A stretch of DNA of 64,000 bases. It comes from Gemmatimonadales bacterium. Lineage in GTDB: Bacteria > Gemmatimonadota > Gemmatimonadetes > Gemmatimonadales > GWC2-71-9. Positions within the stretch are counted from its first letter, which is position 1. Every line of letters begins with the position of its first letter. The translations under genes and the position numbers were made by a program. The notes below the pieces were generated by a model. That model saw only the letters and a list, made by a program, of their open reading frames with translations. It made no database searches and was not told where the DNA came from. Positions 1 to 7,925 of the stretch are shown in pieces. The stretch is taken from positions 20,979 to 84,978 of the forward strand of contig JAICLE010000004.1 in assembly GCA_025927545.1 (NCBI GenBank), given 5' to 3'.

Positions 1-633
1 ACGCTTCCGAACGTCATCACGCTCATTCGGATCTGCTTCACGCCGGTCATCGCGCTGCTCCCGTTCATCGAGGGATACTGGCCCAAGCTGATCGCGTTCT
101 TCGTCTTTCTGGCCGCGGCGCTGAGCGACGTCTACGACGGGCACCTGGCGCGGAGCCGGAACGAGGTCACTGATCTCGGCAAGCTGCTCGATCCCATCGC
201 CGACAAGCTGCTGCTGTTCGCGACCCTGATCCCGATCTACTGGATCTCCCGCCAGCGCCACGATCTCTACGACATTCCGGTGTGGGGCAGCATCCCGCTC
301 TGGGTGTGCCTCCTGCTGATCGGGCGGGAAGTGGCCATGACGCTGTTCCGCTGGTGGGCCAGCCGGCGCGGGGTGGTGATCCCCGCCGGCAACGCCGGCA
401 AGCTCAAGACGACCATCCAGAACATTTTCATCGGCGCCGTGATCCTGTGGTTCGCCTTCCGCGACGCACGGAAGCCGATGGGCTGGGAGCACAGCCGCTT
501 CGCCGATTACTGGAACGAGTTCCACGGCGGGTTCGTCGCGGTGACGCTGGCGGTGGCGACGCTGCTCACGGTCTATTCATTCGTGCTCTATCTCTACCGT
601 AACCGGGCGCTCTTTTCTCACCGGCATCAGTGA
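1..633 (+). CDS. pgsA: CDP-diacylglycerol--glycerol-3-phosphate 3-phosphatidyltransferase (5' truncated by window edge)
   Basis: Frame 1 reads TLPNVITLIRICFTPVIALLPF...LSDVYDGHLARSRNEVTDLGKLLDPIADKLLL, a CDP-alcohol phosphatidyltransferase DG..AR..G..D...D motif; no start codon in window. Confidence 0.88.
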   Translation, partial: TLPNVITLIRICFTPVIALLPFIEGYWPKLIAFFVFLAAALSDVYDGHLARSRNEVTDLGKLLDPIADKLLLFATLIPIYWISRQRHDLYDIPVWGSIPLWVCLLLIGREVAMTLFRWWASRRGVVIPAGNAGKLKTTIQNIFIGAVILWFAFRDARKPMGWEHSRFADYWNEFHGGFVAVTLAVATLLTVYSFVLYLYRNRALFSHRHQ

Positions 634-648
634 GAGGCGGGGATCGGG

Positions 649-749
649 TTCACCACAGAGGCACAGAGGGCACGGAGGTACACGGAGAAAACAACCAGTT
701 GTTTGCTGTGCTCTGTGGTCCTCCGTGCCCTCTGTGCCTCTGTGGTGAA
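649..749. repeat. Intergenic palindrome, perfect 30-bp inverted repeat (TTCACCACAGAGGCACAGAGGGCACGGAGG) with a 41-nt spacer containing a second small dyad
   Basis: Left arm 649-678 is the exact reverse complement of right arm 720-749; inner dyad AAACAAC(CA)GTTGTTT at 689-704. Confidence 0.95.
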
Positions 750-762
750 TGACAGGTGCCCC

Positions 763-2001
763 ATGAATCTCGAACTCCGCCCGATCGGCACCGAGCTGCT
801 GCTCGGCTTCACCACTGACACGAACGCCGCGGAAAGCGCCCGGGTGCTCTCGGCGGCAGGGGTGCGGGTGGTGCGCCGCGCCAGCGTCGGTGACAATGCG
901 GACGATATCCGGGACGCGGTCAGCGCAGCCCTCGATCGCACCGGCGCCGTGCTCACCACCGGCGGCCTTGGCCCGACCCGCGACGACGTCACCAAGCGCG
1001 CCGTGGCGGAGCTGTTCGGCGCGCCATTCGCGTTCGATGCCACGGTGTGGGCAGACCTGGTCGAGCGGTTTACCCGGCTCGGGCGAACGCCGCCGCCCAG
1101 CAACCGGAGCCAGGCGGAGGTGCCGCGCGGTGCGACGGTGCTCCGGAACCGGTGGGGTACGGCGCCCGGGTTGTGGCTCGAGGGCGAGCCCGGCCTGGTG
1201 ATCATGCTGCCGGGCGTGCCGGGCGAGATGCGGAAGCTGCTGGACCATGAAGTGGTGCCCCGCCTCGCGGGCCGGGCCGGCGGACTGGTGGTGCGCTCTC
1301 GCCTGGTGCGCACGACGGCCATCGCCGAGTCGGCGCTCGCCGAGCGGATGGGAGAGATCGAACGGGAAATCGCGCCGCTCACGCTCGCCTATCTGCCTGG
1401 GCCCGACGGCGTGGACTTGCGGCTCAGCGCGTGGCGGCTGCCGCCGGCAGAGGCCGAGCGCCGCCTGGACGCCGCGGCGGCGGTGCTTCGCGGGCGCGCG
1501 GGCGAGCATGCGTACGGTGGGGACGACGCCGACCTCGCGGCCGTCGTCCTCGACGCGGCCCGCGACCGCCACCTGACGATCGCCACCGCCGAGTCGTGCA
1601 CCGGCGGACTCGTCGGCGGACGGCTGACCGCGATTGCCGGCAGCTCCGAGATCTACCTCGGCGGCGCCGTGTGTTACGCCGACGCGCTCAAGACGGGGCT
1701 GCTCGGCGTCGAACCGTCGCTGCTCCAGGCACACGGGGCGGTAAGCGAGCCGGTCGCGCTCGCCATGGCGCTGGGTGCGGTCGAGCGACTCGGCGCGGGC
1801 GCGGCGGTATCGGTGACCGGCATCGCCGGGCCGGGCGGTGGCAGCGCGGAGAAGCCGGTGGGCACGGTGTGGATCGGCGCCGCGGCGGGCGGCCGGGCCG
1901 AGGCGCGCCACGCGATACTGTCGGGTGATCGGCAGGAGATCCGCGCCCGCGCGGCGCAACTCGCGCTGTACCGCCTGCTGGGGGCGCTGCGCACGGGCTA
2001 G
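763..2001 (+). CDS. cinA: CinA family protein (competence/damage-inducible / nicotinamide-nucleotide amidase)
   Basis: Starts MNLELRPIGTELLLGF; contains TTGGLGPTRDD, PGVPGEM and C-terminal TAESCTGGLVGGRLT...SVTGIAGPGGGS. ORF start at 703 lies inside the palindrome, so ATG 763 is preferred. Confidence 0.95.
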   Translation: MNLELRPIGTELLLGFTTDTNAAESARVLSAAGVRVVRRASVGDNADDIRDAVSAALDRTGAVLTTGGLGPTRDDVTKRAVAELFGAPFAFDATVWADLVERFTRLGRTPPPSNRSQAEVPRGATVLRNRWGTAPGLWLEGEPGLVIMLPGVPGEMRKLLDHEVVPRLAGRAGGLVVRSRLVRTTAIAESALAERMGEIEREIAPLTLAYLPGPDGVDLRLSAWRLPPAEAERRLDAAAAVLRGRAGEHAYGGDDADLAAVVLDAARDRHLTIATAESCTGGLVGGRLTAIAGSSEIYLGGAVCYADALKTGLLGVEPSLLQAHGAVSEPVALAMALGAVERLGAGAAVSVTGIAGPGGGSAEKPVGTVWIGAAAGGRAEARHAILSGDRQEIRARAAQLALYRLLGALRTG

Positions 2002-2034
2002 CTCATTGGTGGCTCCCTTCGATCCAGCTCGCCG

Positions 2035-2787
2035 TCACCGCAGCCGGAAGCTCAGGCCGAACTCGAGCACCGGGTACAGGTCGATGACGCCCGGCAGGTC
2101 GTCGATCCTGTCCTGGATCTCCTGCTGCTCCAAGAGCCGGTCCCGCTCGAATTTGTCGCGGGCAGCCCCGGCCAGCGTCGTCGCGGCCTGGAGCGAGGCG
2201 CGGGGATGGCCGTGGAACATCACGCCGAAGTCGAACTCGAACCCCGCTCGACCCTGTCCCATCAGCGCGCCGTTGAATCCGAACCCCGCATAGGGCGCGA
2301 CGCGGCGGAATGCGACCTTCCCGGTCAGCGACTGCACGTCGGCACTGGTGTACTCGTTGTCGCCGATGAAAACGCTCTGGCCCACGATGCCGTCTCCGGC
2401 CGCCTGGTTACCGTTGATGATCACGCCGGTCGAGAGCCGGAAGGCGCCGCCTGCGGGGTGCAGGTCGAGCAGGAGCGGCATGGTCTGCAGCCGTGGCGTC
2501 AGGTCGTAGGTGATACCTTCGATGTCCTCGTCGCGGCTCAGGCTGAAGTAGTTGAAGCCGGTGCGGACCGCCAGGTGGCGCGAGAGGCTGACCGCCGCCT
2601 CGCCGCCCAGGCCGAGCGTGCCGAACCGGGGGCCAAAGACCACGCGGCCGGCGCGCGGCGCCGTTGCGGGGCCGGTTGCAGTGGCCGTGCCCGTGGTCTG
2701 CGCTGGCATCGGCGGCGCGGAGAAGGCGATGAGCAGCGCCAGCGCGGCCGGGCGTACTCCACTCGCGGCGGAACGAGACCGGATCAT
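2035..2787 (-). CDS. Secreted/outer-membrane hypothetical protein (beta-barrel-like)
   Basis: MIRSRSAASGVRPAALALLIAFSAPPMPAQ signal peptide, then glycine/aromatic alternating segments and terminal LEFGLSFRLR typical of barrel ends. Confidence 0.6.
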   Translation of the reverse strand: MIRSRSAASGVRPAALALLIAFSAPPMPAQTTGTATATGPATAPRAGRVVFGPRFGTLGLGGEAAVSLSRHLAVRTGFNYFSLSRDEDIEGITYDLTPRLQTMPLLLDLHPAGGAFRLSTGVIINGNQAAGDGIVGQSVFIGDNEYTSADVQSLTGKVAFRRVAPYAGFGFNGALMGQGRAGFEFDFGVMFHGHPRASLQAATTLAGAARDKFERDRLLEQQEIQDRIDDLPGVIDLYPVLEFGLSFRLR

Positions 2788-2924
2788 CGGATCTACCTCC
2801 GAGGGTGCACGCTGCGGCGCCATGGACAACGTCGAGCGCGGCGCATCTTGCGCCGGTTGCCGGCGGACGGAAGCTTGGAGAGCCCATCCGTGCCGCACAG
2901 CCGTGTGTACTGGTCCGTCCCCGC

Positions 2925-3647
2925 TCAGGCCGGGCGCGCCATGGCGGCGGATTCCAGATGAATGCGGAGCCTGGCGCACACGCCCGCGAGTCGCCGGTAG
3001 ACGTGGAACGGCGTGGGCAGGCCAAGGAGGGCGGCGATCTCCTTCGCGCTCAGGTCGTCCTCGAACCGGAGCCGGAGCAGGAGCTGGTCACCGGGGGGAA
3101 GCGCCCTGGTCGCACGGACGAGCGCCAGGCGGCGGCGTTCGGCATCGAGCCGGTCGCCGGGGTCGGGCAGGGTGGGATCGGCCAGGCGCGTGAGGTCTTC
3201 CGCGCTCTCGGCCAGGTCGCTCAGACAGCGTCGGGTCATCCGGGCCGCGGCTGCGGCCGGGCGATGGGGCTCATTGCCGCGAGTTCGACCGTATCGCAGC
3301 CGATAGTGGTCCAGGCAGAGCCGCCGGGCCACGACAACGAGCCAGGTGGAGAAGCGGCTGCGCCCGTCGGCGCTGAACCGCCGGAGGCGGCGGCAGTCGT
3401 CGCGTCGGAGCTCGTCCAGCATGTGGGCGTAGCGGTCGAGCGCCTCGTCGTACCCCGGGCCGAAGGCGGTGGCCACCCGGAGCAGGAGCGCGCTGTAGAC
3501 CGATAGAAAGGCGCTCCAGGCCGCCTCGGCCTCCATGCCTGGTGCGGCGGCGAGCAGCCGGGCGACCTCTTCCGGCAGCGCCGCCCGGGACTCCAGCGTA
3601 AACGACGCACATGCTGGCGTTGCGAGCGGGGCGGGCATCGTGGACAT
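2925..3647 (-). CDS. ECF-family RNA polymerase sigma factor
   Basis: FSTWLVVVARRLCLDHYRLR (region 2-like) and LPPGDQLLLRLRFEDDLSAKEIAALLGLPTPFHVYRRL (region 4-like). Confidence 0.88.
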   Translation of the reverse strand: MSTMPAPLATPACASFTLESRAALPEEVARLLAAAPGMEAEAAWSAFLSVYSALLLRVATAFGPGYDEALDRYAHMLDELRRDDCRRLRRFSADGRSRFSTWLVVVARRLCLDHYRLRYGRTRGNEPHRPAAAAARMTRRCLSDLAESAEDLTRLADPTLPDPGDRLDAERRRLALVRATRALPPGDQLLLRLRFEDDLSAKEIAALLGLPTPFHVYRRLAGVCARLRIHLESAAMARPA

Positions 3648-3746
3648 CCTGAGCTGGGGGAACGTTCGCCGCCCAGCTTACCGCGGCCCCGTTAGCGCAC
3701 TGTCAGGCCGCCGTTATTTCTGCGTTTGGGGGAGCTTCCGCGACCG

Positions 3747-5438
3747 ATGCTGCGGCTGACGACGTTCGGGGGTGTGGCAATCCGGGCCGATGCGGTCGGG
3801 ACGGCCGAGCCGGCGGGCGAATCGCCCGTGCCCCGGCGGGCGCTGGCGCTGCTGGTCCTGCTGGCCGCGGCCCCGGCGGGCGGCGTGAGCCGCGATAGCC
3901 TTACGGCCTATCTCTGGCCGGAGAGCGATGAAGAGCACGCGCGCAGCGCGCTGCGCCAGGCGCTCCACACGCTCCGGCGCGAGCTCGCCCTCCCGGAGCT
4001 GGTCGTGGGAGGCGTGACGCTCCGGGTCAATCCCTCGCTGCTCACCAGTGACATCCGGGAGTTCGACGAAGCCCGCGCCGCCGGCGAGCTCGAGCGGGCG
4101 CTGGCCTGCTACCGTGGACCCTTCCTCGACGGGTTCCACGTGGGTGGCGTCCCCGAGTTCGAGCGTTGGGTCGAGCGGCAGCGAGTGGAGTACACGAGCC
4201 GGACCGCCGGCGTGCTGGAGGCCCTCGCACGGGGGGCGGACCAGCGCGGCGAGGCGGGGACCGCGGCGGAGTGGTGGCGAAGGCTGGCGGCACTCGACCC
4301 GCTCAATTCCCGGATCGCCACCGAGCTCATGCGGGCGCTGGCGGCAGCCGGCAACCCCGCCGGCGCGCTGATGCATGCGCAGGCGCACGAGATGCTGGTC
4401 CGAGAGGAACTGGGAGTGGCGCCGGACGCCGCATTCACGGCGTTGATGGCGCGGATCCGACGCGGTGAGACGGGCGGCGTCGCGCCGGACCCCGAGCCGC
4501 AGCCTTCGTCCGCCGCTTCCGCTCGCCAGTCGCTGGCCGAGGAGGCCCGGCGGTTTCGCGAGCGGCTCGAGCGTGAGCTGGCCGGGCGCTACGCGCTGGA
4601 AGCCCCGGTCGAGCCGGGGCGCGACGGTACCGTCCGGCTCTTCCCGGCCCGCGACCTGCGCCACGACCGGCCGGTCACACTCAAGGTCCTTCATCCCGCC
4701 CTGGCCTCCCAGCTCGATATCGAGCGCTTCCTGCGCGAGATCAAGCTCACCGCCCGCCTGCAGCATCCGCACATTCTCCCCTTGCTGGACTCCGGCGACG
4801 TCGGCGGGCGGCCGTGGTATGTCACGCCCCGCCCAGACGACGCGGAGACCTTGCGGGCCCGGCTGAATCGGGACGTACCACTGGCCGCGGAGGAAGCTGC
4901 TCGACTGGCTCGCGAGCTGGCGGACGCACTGGAGCACGCGCATGCGCACGGCGTTCTCCACCGCGACGTCTCGCCGGAGAACGTACTGCTCGCCGGCGGC
5001 CATGCGCTGCTCACCAACCTGGGCGTCGCGCGTGCGCTCGACGCGGCGGCGGGGCCGAAGCTCACCGAGACCGGCATGCTGCTCGGTTCGGCGGCGTACA
5101 TGAGCCCGGAGCAGGCGACGGGAGAGCAGGCGCTCGACGGCCGGAGCGACATCTATTCGCTCGGCGCGGTGCTGTTCGAGATGTTGATGGGGGAAGCTCT
5201 GTTCAGCGGCCCGACGCCGCAGGCGATCATGGCGAAAAGAGCGGCGCCGCCAGGCGCTCCGCTCCGGGAGCGTTTGGCGGCGGTTCCGGGTGGGCTCGCC
5301 GGCGCACTGGCCCGGGCACTGGCTCACCGCCCGGATGAACGGTTCCGCTCGGCGCACGAGTTCGGCGCGGCGCTGGACCCAACCGGCCCGCGCACAACCC
5401 GTGCTTCCGCCCGCTGGCGCCGATGGCTGGGGATCTGA
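3747..5438 (+). CDS. BTAD/SARP-type activator domain fused to a Ser/Thr protein kinase-like domain (possible pseudokinase)
   Basis: N-term MLRLTTFGGVAIR...RRALALLVLLAAA...LTAYLWPE.DEEHARSALRQALHTLRRELA (BTAD type); C-term VTLKVLHPAL...HGVLHRDVSPENVLL...TNLGVARAL...GSAAYMSPEQATG...SDIYSLGAVLFEML. Confidence 0.87.
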   Translation: MLRLTTFGGVAIRADAVGTAEPAGESPVPRRALALLVLLAAAPAGGVSRDSLTAYLWPESDEEHARSALRQALHTLRRELALPELVVGGVTLRVNPSLLTSDIREFDEARAAGELERALACYRGPFLDGFHVGGVPEFERWVERQRVEYTSRTAGVLEALARGADQRGEAGTAAEWWRRLAALDPLNSRIATELMRALAAAGNPAGALMHAQAHEMLVREELGVAPDAAFTALMARIRRGETGGVAPDPEPQPSSAASARQSLAEEARRFRERLERELAGRYALEAPVEPGRDGTVRLFPARDLRHDRPVTLKVLHPALASQLDIERFLREIKLTARLQHPHILPLLDSGDVGGRPWYVTPRPDDAETLRARLNRDVPLAAEEAARLARELADALEHAHAHGVLHRDVSPENVLLAGGHALLTNLGVARALDAAAGPKLTETGMLLGSAAYMSPEQATGEQALDGRSDIYSLGAVLFEMLMGEALFSGPTPQAIMAKRAAPPGAPLRERLAAVPGGLAGALARALAHRPDERFRSAHEFGAALDPTGPRTTRASARWRRWLGI

Positions 5439-5441
5439 GCC

Positions 5442-5654
5442 CTAGCCCGGCCGCGATCCGCCGGGCGGCCGCAACTGCTTCAAGGCCGCGATGACCTCAT
5501 CGAGGCAGGCGTCGCACACCACCAGGTGGGCTTCGACGCGGCGCCGGTGCCCCGCGTCCACCGCGGCATCCAGATATTCGGCAATCTGACCAGGACTGAG
5601 ATGCCCAGTGTTCGGTTGGGCGGCACTCGCATGCCCCCGGCGATCCTCTGACAT
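5442..5654 (-). CDS. Small zinc-finger (zf-HC2/anti-sigma-like) protein
   Basis: LSPGQIAEYLDAAVDAGHRRRVEAHLVVCDACLDEVIA: H-x3-C-x2-C pattern. Confidence 0.65.
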   Translation of the reverse strand: MSEDRRGHASAAQPNTGHLSPGQIAEYLDAAVDAGHRRRVEAHLVVCDACLDEVIAALKQLRPPGGSRPG

Positions 5655-5844
5655 TTCGGATTAAACGGGCAACGGGTGGCATTAGAGCGGACGGCCGCTG
5701 GTGAGTGTCCCATCCGCCTCACTGGCGCCGGTCAATCGCTGACTGCAGGAACGGGTCAGCGTCGGCTCGAGCTGCCGTTCGAGCTGCGGCTCAGGGGAAA
5801 TAGCAGCAAACGAACGTGCCGGCCGCCGCCCGCCAAATTAGTCG

Positions 5845-5990
5845 ACTGCGGATGCGATAGTCGACGATCTCGATTTCCGAAGAACCGCTCCCGTCCGACC
5901 GAACCTGCCAGTCTGGGGTCGAGGACCTTGACCGCGCGACCGTGCAGCAGGTCATGCGCCGCCCAGAGCAGCCGCGATCCGTGGCTTCGA
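5845..5990 (-). pseudogene. Degraded N-lobe fragment of a Ser/Thr protein kinase
   Basis: Minus-strand translation GSRLLWAAHDLLHGRAVKVLDPRLAGSVGRERFF then RRLSHPQ, with EIEIVD in the adjacent frame; compare typical ...ARDLRHDRPVAIKVLxPELAxxLGxERFLREIEIxARLSHPH. No intact surrounding ORF. Confidence 0.5.
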
Positions 5991-6087
5991 TTCGGTCGAG
6001 GAGAATCGGGGGGAAAAACGCCCTATACTACGGCGACGCACACGGCCCGGCGAGAGTGCCGCTATTATCTTTCCTCGGCCTTCTCAA

Positions 6088-6783
6088 TTGACGAGGTTGC
6101 AAGTGACCGACAAGCGAAGATTCAGCGGCGAATATGCGGACGACCCCGAGACCCTCCACACGCCCGGTGGCATGACCGATCCCGCCGCCTCTCGGGGGCG
6201 GAGCGCCGACGGCGCCGACCTGGCGTCTACCGATATGTCCCAGGAGCCCTCCTCCCGCGAAGAGGACACCCAGCCGGTTTTCCGCGGTGGGACGGGCGGG
6301 CTGCCGATCGAGCCCTCCGCGCAGGCCGTGCGCCGGCTCGAATCCCAGCTCGAGGAGGCGAACGACCGACACCTTCGACTGGCCGCGGACTACGACAACT
6401 ACCGGAAGCGTGTCGGCCGGGAGCGTGCCGAGCTGGCCGACCGATCGCAGGCCGGCCTCGTCGTCCGCCTGCTCGAGGTGCTCGACGACCTCGACCGACT
6501 GAGCGCCGAGGGCGCCGCGACGCCTGCCCCCGCGCTGCACCAGGCGGTCGAGCTCATCGACCGCAAGCTCCGGAAGGAGCTTCAGACGGCCGGGCTCGAG
6601 CCCATCGATCCGGTAGGCTCGCCATTCGACCCCAACGTGCATGAGGCGGTCTCGACGCTTCCGCCTCCCAGCCCCGAGCTCGACCACACGGTGAGCGCCA
6701 CCTTCCAGGTCGGCTACCTCTTCAAGGGCACGCTCGTGCGGCCGGCCCGGGTCCAGGTGTACGCCGAGCAGGGACAGGCCTGA
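6088..6783 (+). CDS. grpE: Nucleotide exchange factor GrpE (TTG start likely)
   Basis: [20 protein letters not shown]...[12 protein letters not shown]...[12 protein letters not shown]...[17 protein letters not shown]. Confidence 0.93.
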   Translation: MTRLQVTDKRRFSGEYADDPETLHTPGGMTDPAASRGRSADGADLASTDMSQEPSSREEDTQPVFRGGTGGLPIEPSAQAVRRLESQLEEANDRHLRLAADYDNYRKRVGRERAELADRSQAGLVVRLLEVLDDLDRLSAEGAATPAPALHQAVELIDRKLRKELQTAGLEPIDPVGSPFDPNVHEAVSTLPPPSPELDHTVSATFQVGYLFKGTLVRPARVQVYAEQGQA

Positions 6784-6785
6784 CC

Positions 6786-7889
6786 GTGGCCGCAAAGGAC
6801 TTCTACCGGGTCCTTGGCGTCTCCGACTCGGCGAGTCAGGACGAGATCAAGAAGGCGTACCGGCGACTCGCCAAACAGTACCACCCGGACGCAAATCCGA
6901 ACAACGCCTCTGCCGCCGAGCGCTTCAAGGAGATCTCGGAGGCGCACAGCGTGCTCTCCGACGCCGAAAAGCGGAAGCAGTACGATCAGATGCGGCGGCT
7001 GGGTGCGTTCGACGGCGCGGCGGCCGGCGGGCCTCGCCGCGGGGCGGGGGCACGCGGGCCGGGCGCGCAGGGTCCTGATATCGACCTGGGCGGAGCCAAG
7101 TTCGGCGACTTCGGGGGTCTGGGCGACATCTTCTCGTCCATCTTCGGCCGCGGCCGGCAGGAGGCGCCGCGGGCCGAGATCATCGAGACGGTGGTCGAAG
7201 TTCCGTTTCGGATCGCGATGCTCGGCGGCAAGGTGCCGGTCGCGCTCTCGGTCACGGAGCCATGTCCCACCTGCTCCGGCTCCGGCGGCGCACCCGGCGC
7301 CACCTGGTCCACCTGTCCCGAGTGCAACGGTCGCGGCACCATCTCATTCGGGCAGGGGGGCTTTGCGGTGAACCGGCCGTGCCCGCAGTGCCGCGGCCGC
7401 GGCCGGATCCCCTCGCAGCCGTGCCCCACCTGCCGCGGCGCGGGCGAGGTCCGGACCGAGCGGCGTGTGGTGATCACGGTGCCGCCCGCCACCGAGACGG
7501 GCACCCGGGTGCGCATCCGCGGCCAGGGCGAGCCGGGCCAGCTCGGGAGCCCCGCCGGCGATCTCCTGGTCACCTTCCAGGTCCAGCCCGACCGCTTCTT
7601 TCGCCGCGAGGGGCTCGACATCGTATGCGAGGTGCCGCTCAACCTGGCGCAGGCCACGCTCGGCACCCGGCTCCGCGTTCGCACGCTCGACGGCAAGAAG
7701 GTCATGCTGCGCATCCCGGCCGGCACCCAGCCGGGCCGGAAGTTTCGCATCAAGGGGCAGGGAATCGAAAAGAACGGAGTGCGGGGCGATCAGCTCGTGC
7801 AGGTGCAGGTTGCCCTGCCGGACGAGCTCACGCCGGAGCAGCAGGAGCTGATGAAGAAGCTGGCCGACTCGGCCGGGCTGGCGTACTAG
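6786..7889 (+). CDS. dnaJ: Chaperone DnaJ
   Basis: J-domain [31 protein letters not shown]; four CxxCxGxG repeats; C-terminal substrate-binding domain. Confidence 0.97.
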   Translation: MAAKDFYRVLGVSDSASQDEIKKAYRRLAKQYHPDANPNNASAAERFKEISEAHSVLSDAEKRKQYDQMRRLGAFDGAAAGGPRRGAGARGPGAQGPDIDLGGAKFGDFGGLGDIFSSIFGRGRQEAPRAEIIETVVEVPFRIAMLGGKVPVALSVTEPCPTCSGSGGAPGATWSTCPECNGRGTISFGQGGFAVNRPCPQCRGRGRIPSQPCPTCRGAGEVRTERRVVITVPPATETGTRVRIRGQGEPGQLGSPAGDLLVTFQVQPDRFFRREGLDIVCEVPLNLAQATLGTRLRVRTLDGKKVMLRIPAGTQPGRKFRIKGQGIEKNGVRGDQLVQVQVALPDELTPEQQELMKKLADSAGLAY

Positions 7890-7925
7890 CGGGAGTTGTG
7901 TACGTCGCTGGACGGCGCCGGTCGC

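Noticed and set aside
577-1959. 460-aa minus-strand ORF including HHRGTEGTEDHRA
   Set aside because: Antisense to cinA; the peptide at its N-terminal end is just translation of the CACAGAGG palindrome
6000-6090. CIRCE (TTAGCACTC-N9-GAGTGCTAA) heat-shock operator upstream of grpE-dnaJ
   Set aside because: Only an isolated GAGTGC was found; the partner half-site is missing
5676-6644. 322-aa plus-strand ORF before grpE
   Set aside because: Overlaps the grpE frame and the kinase remnant; no coherent protein features
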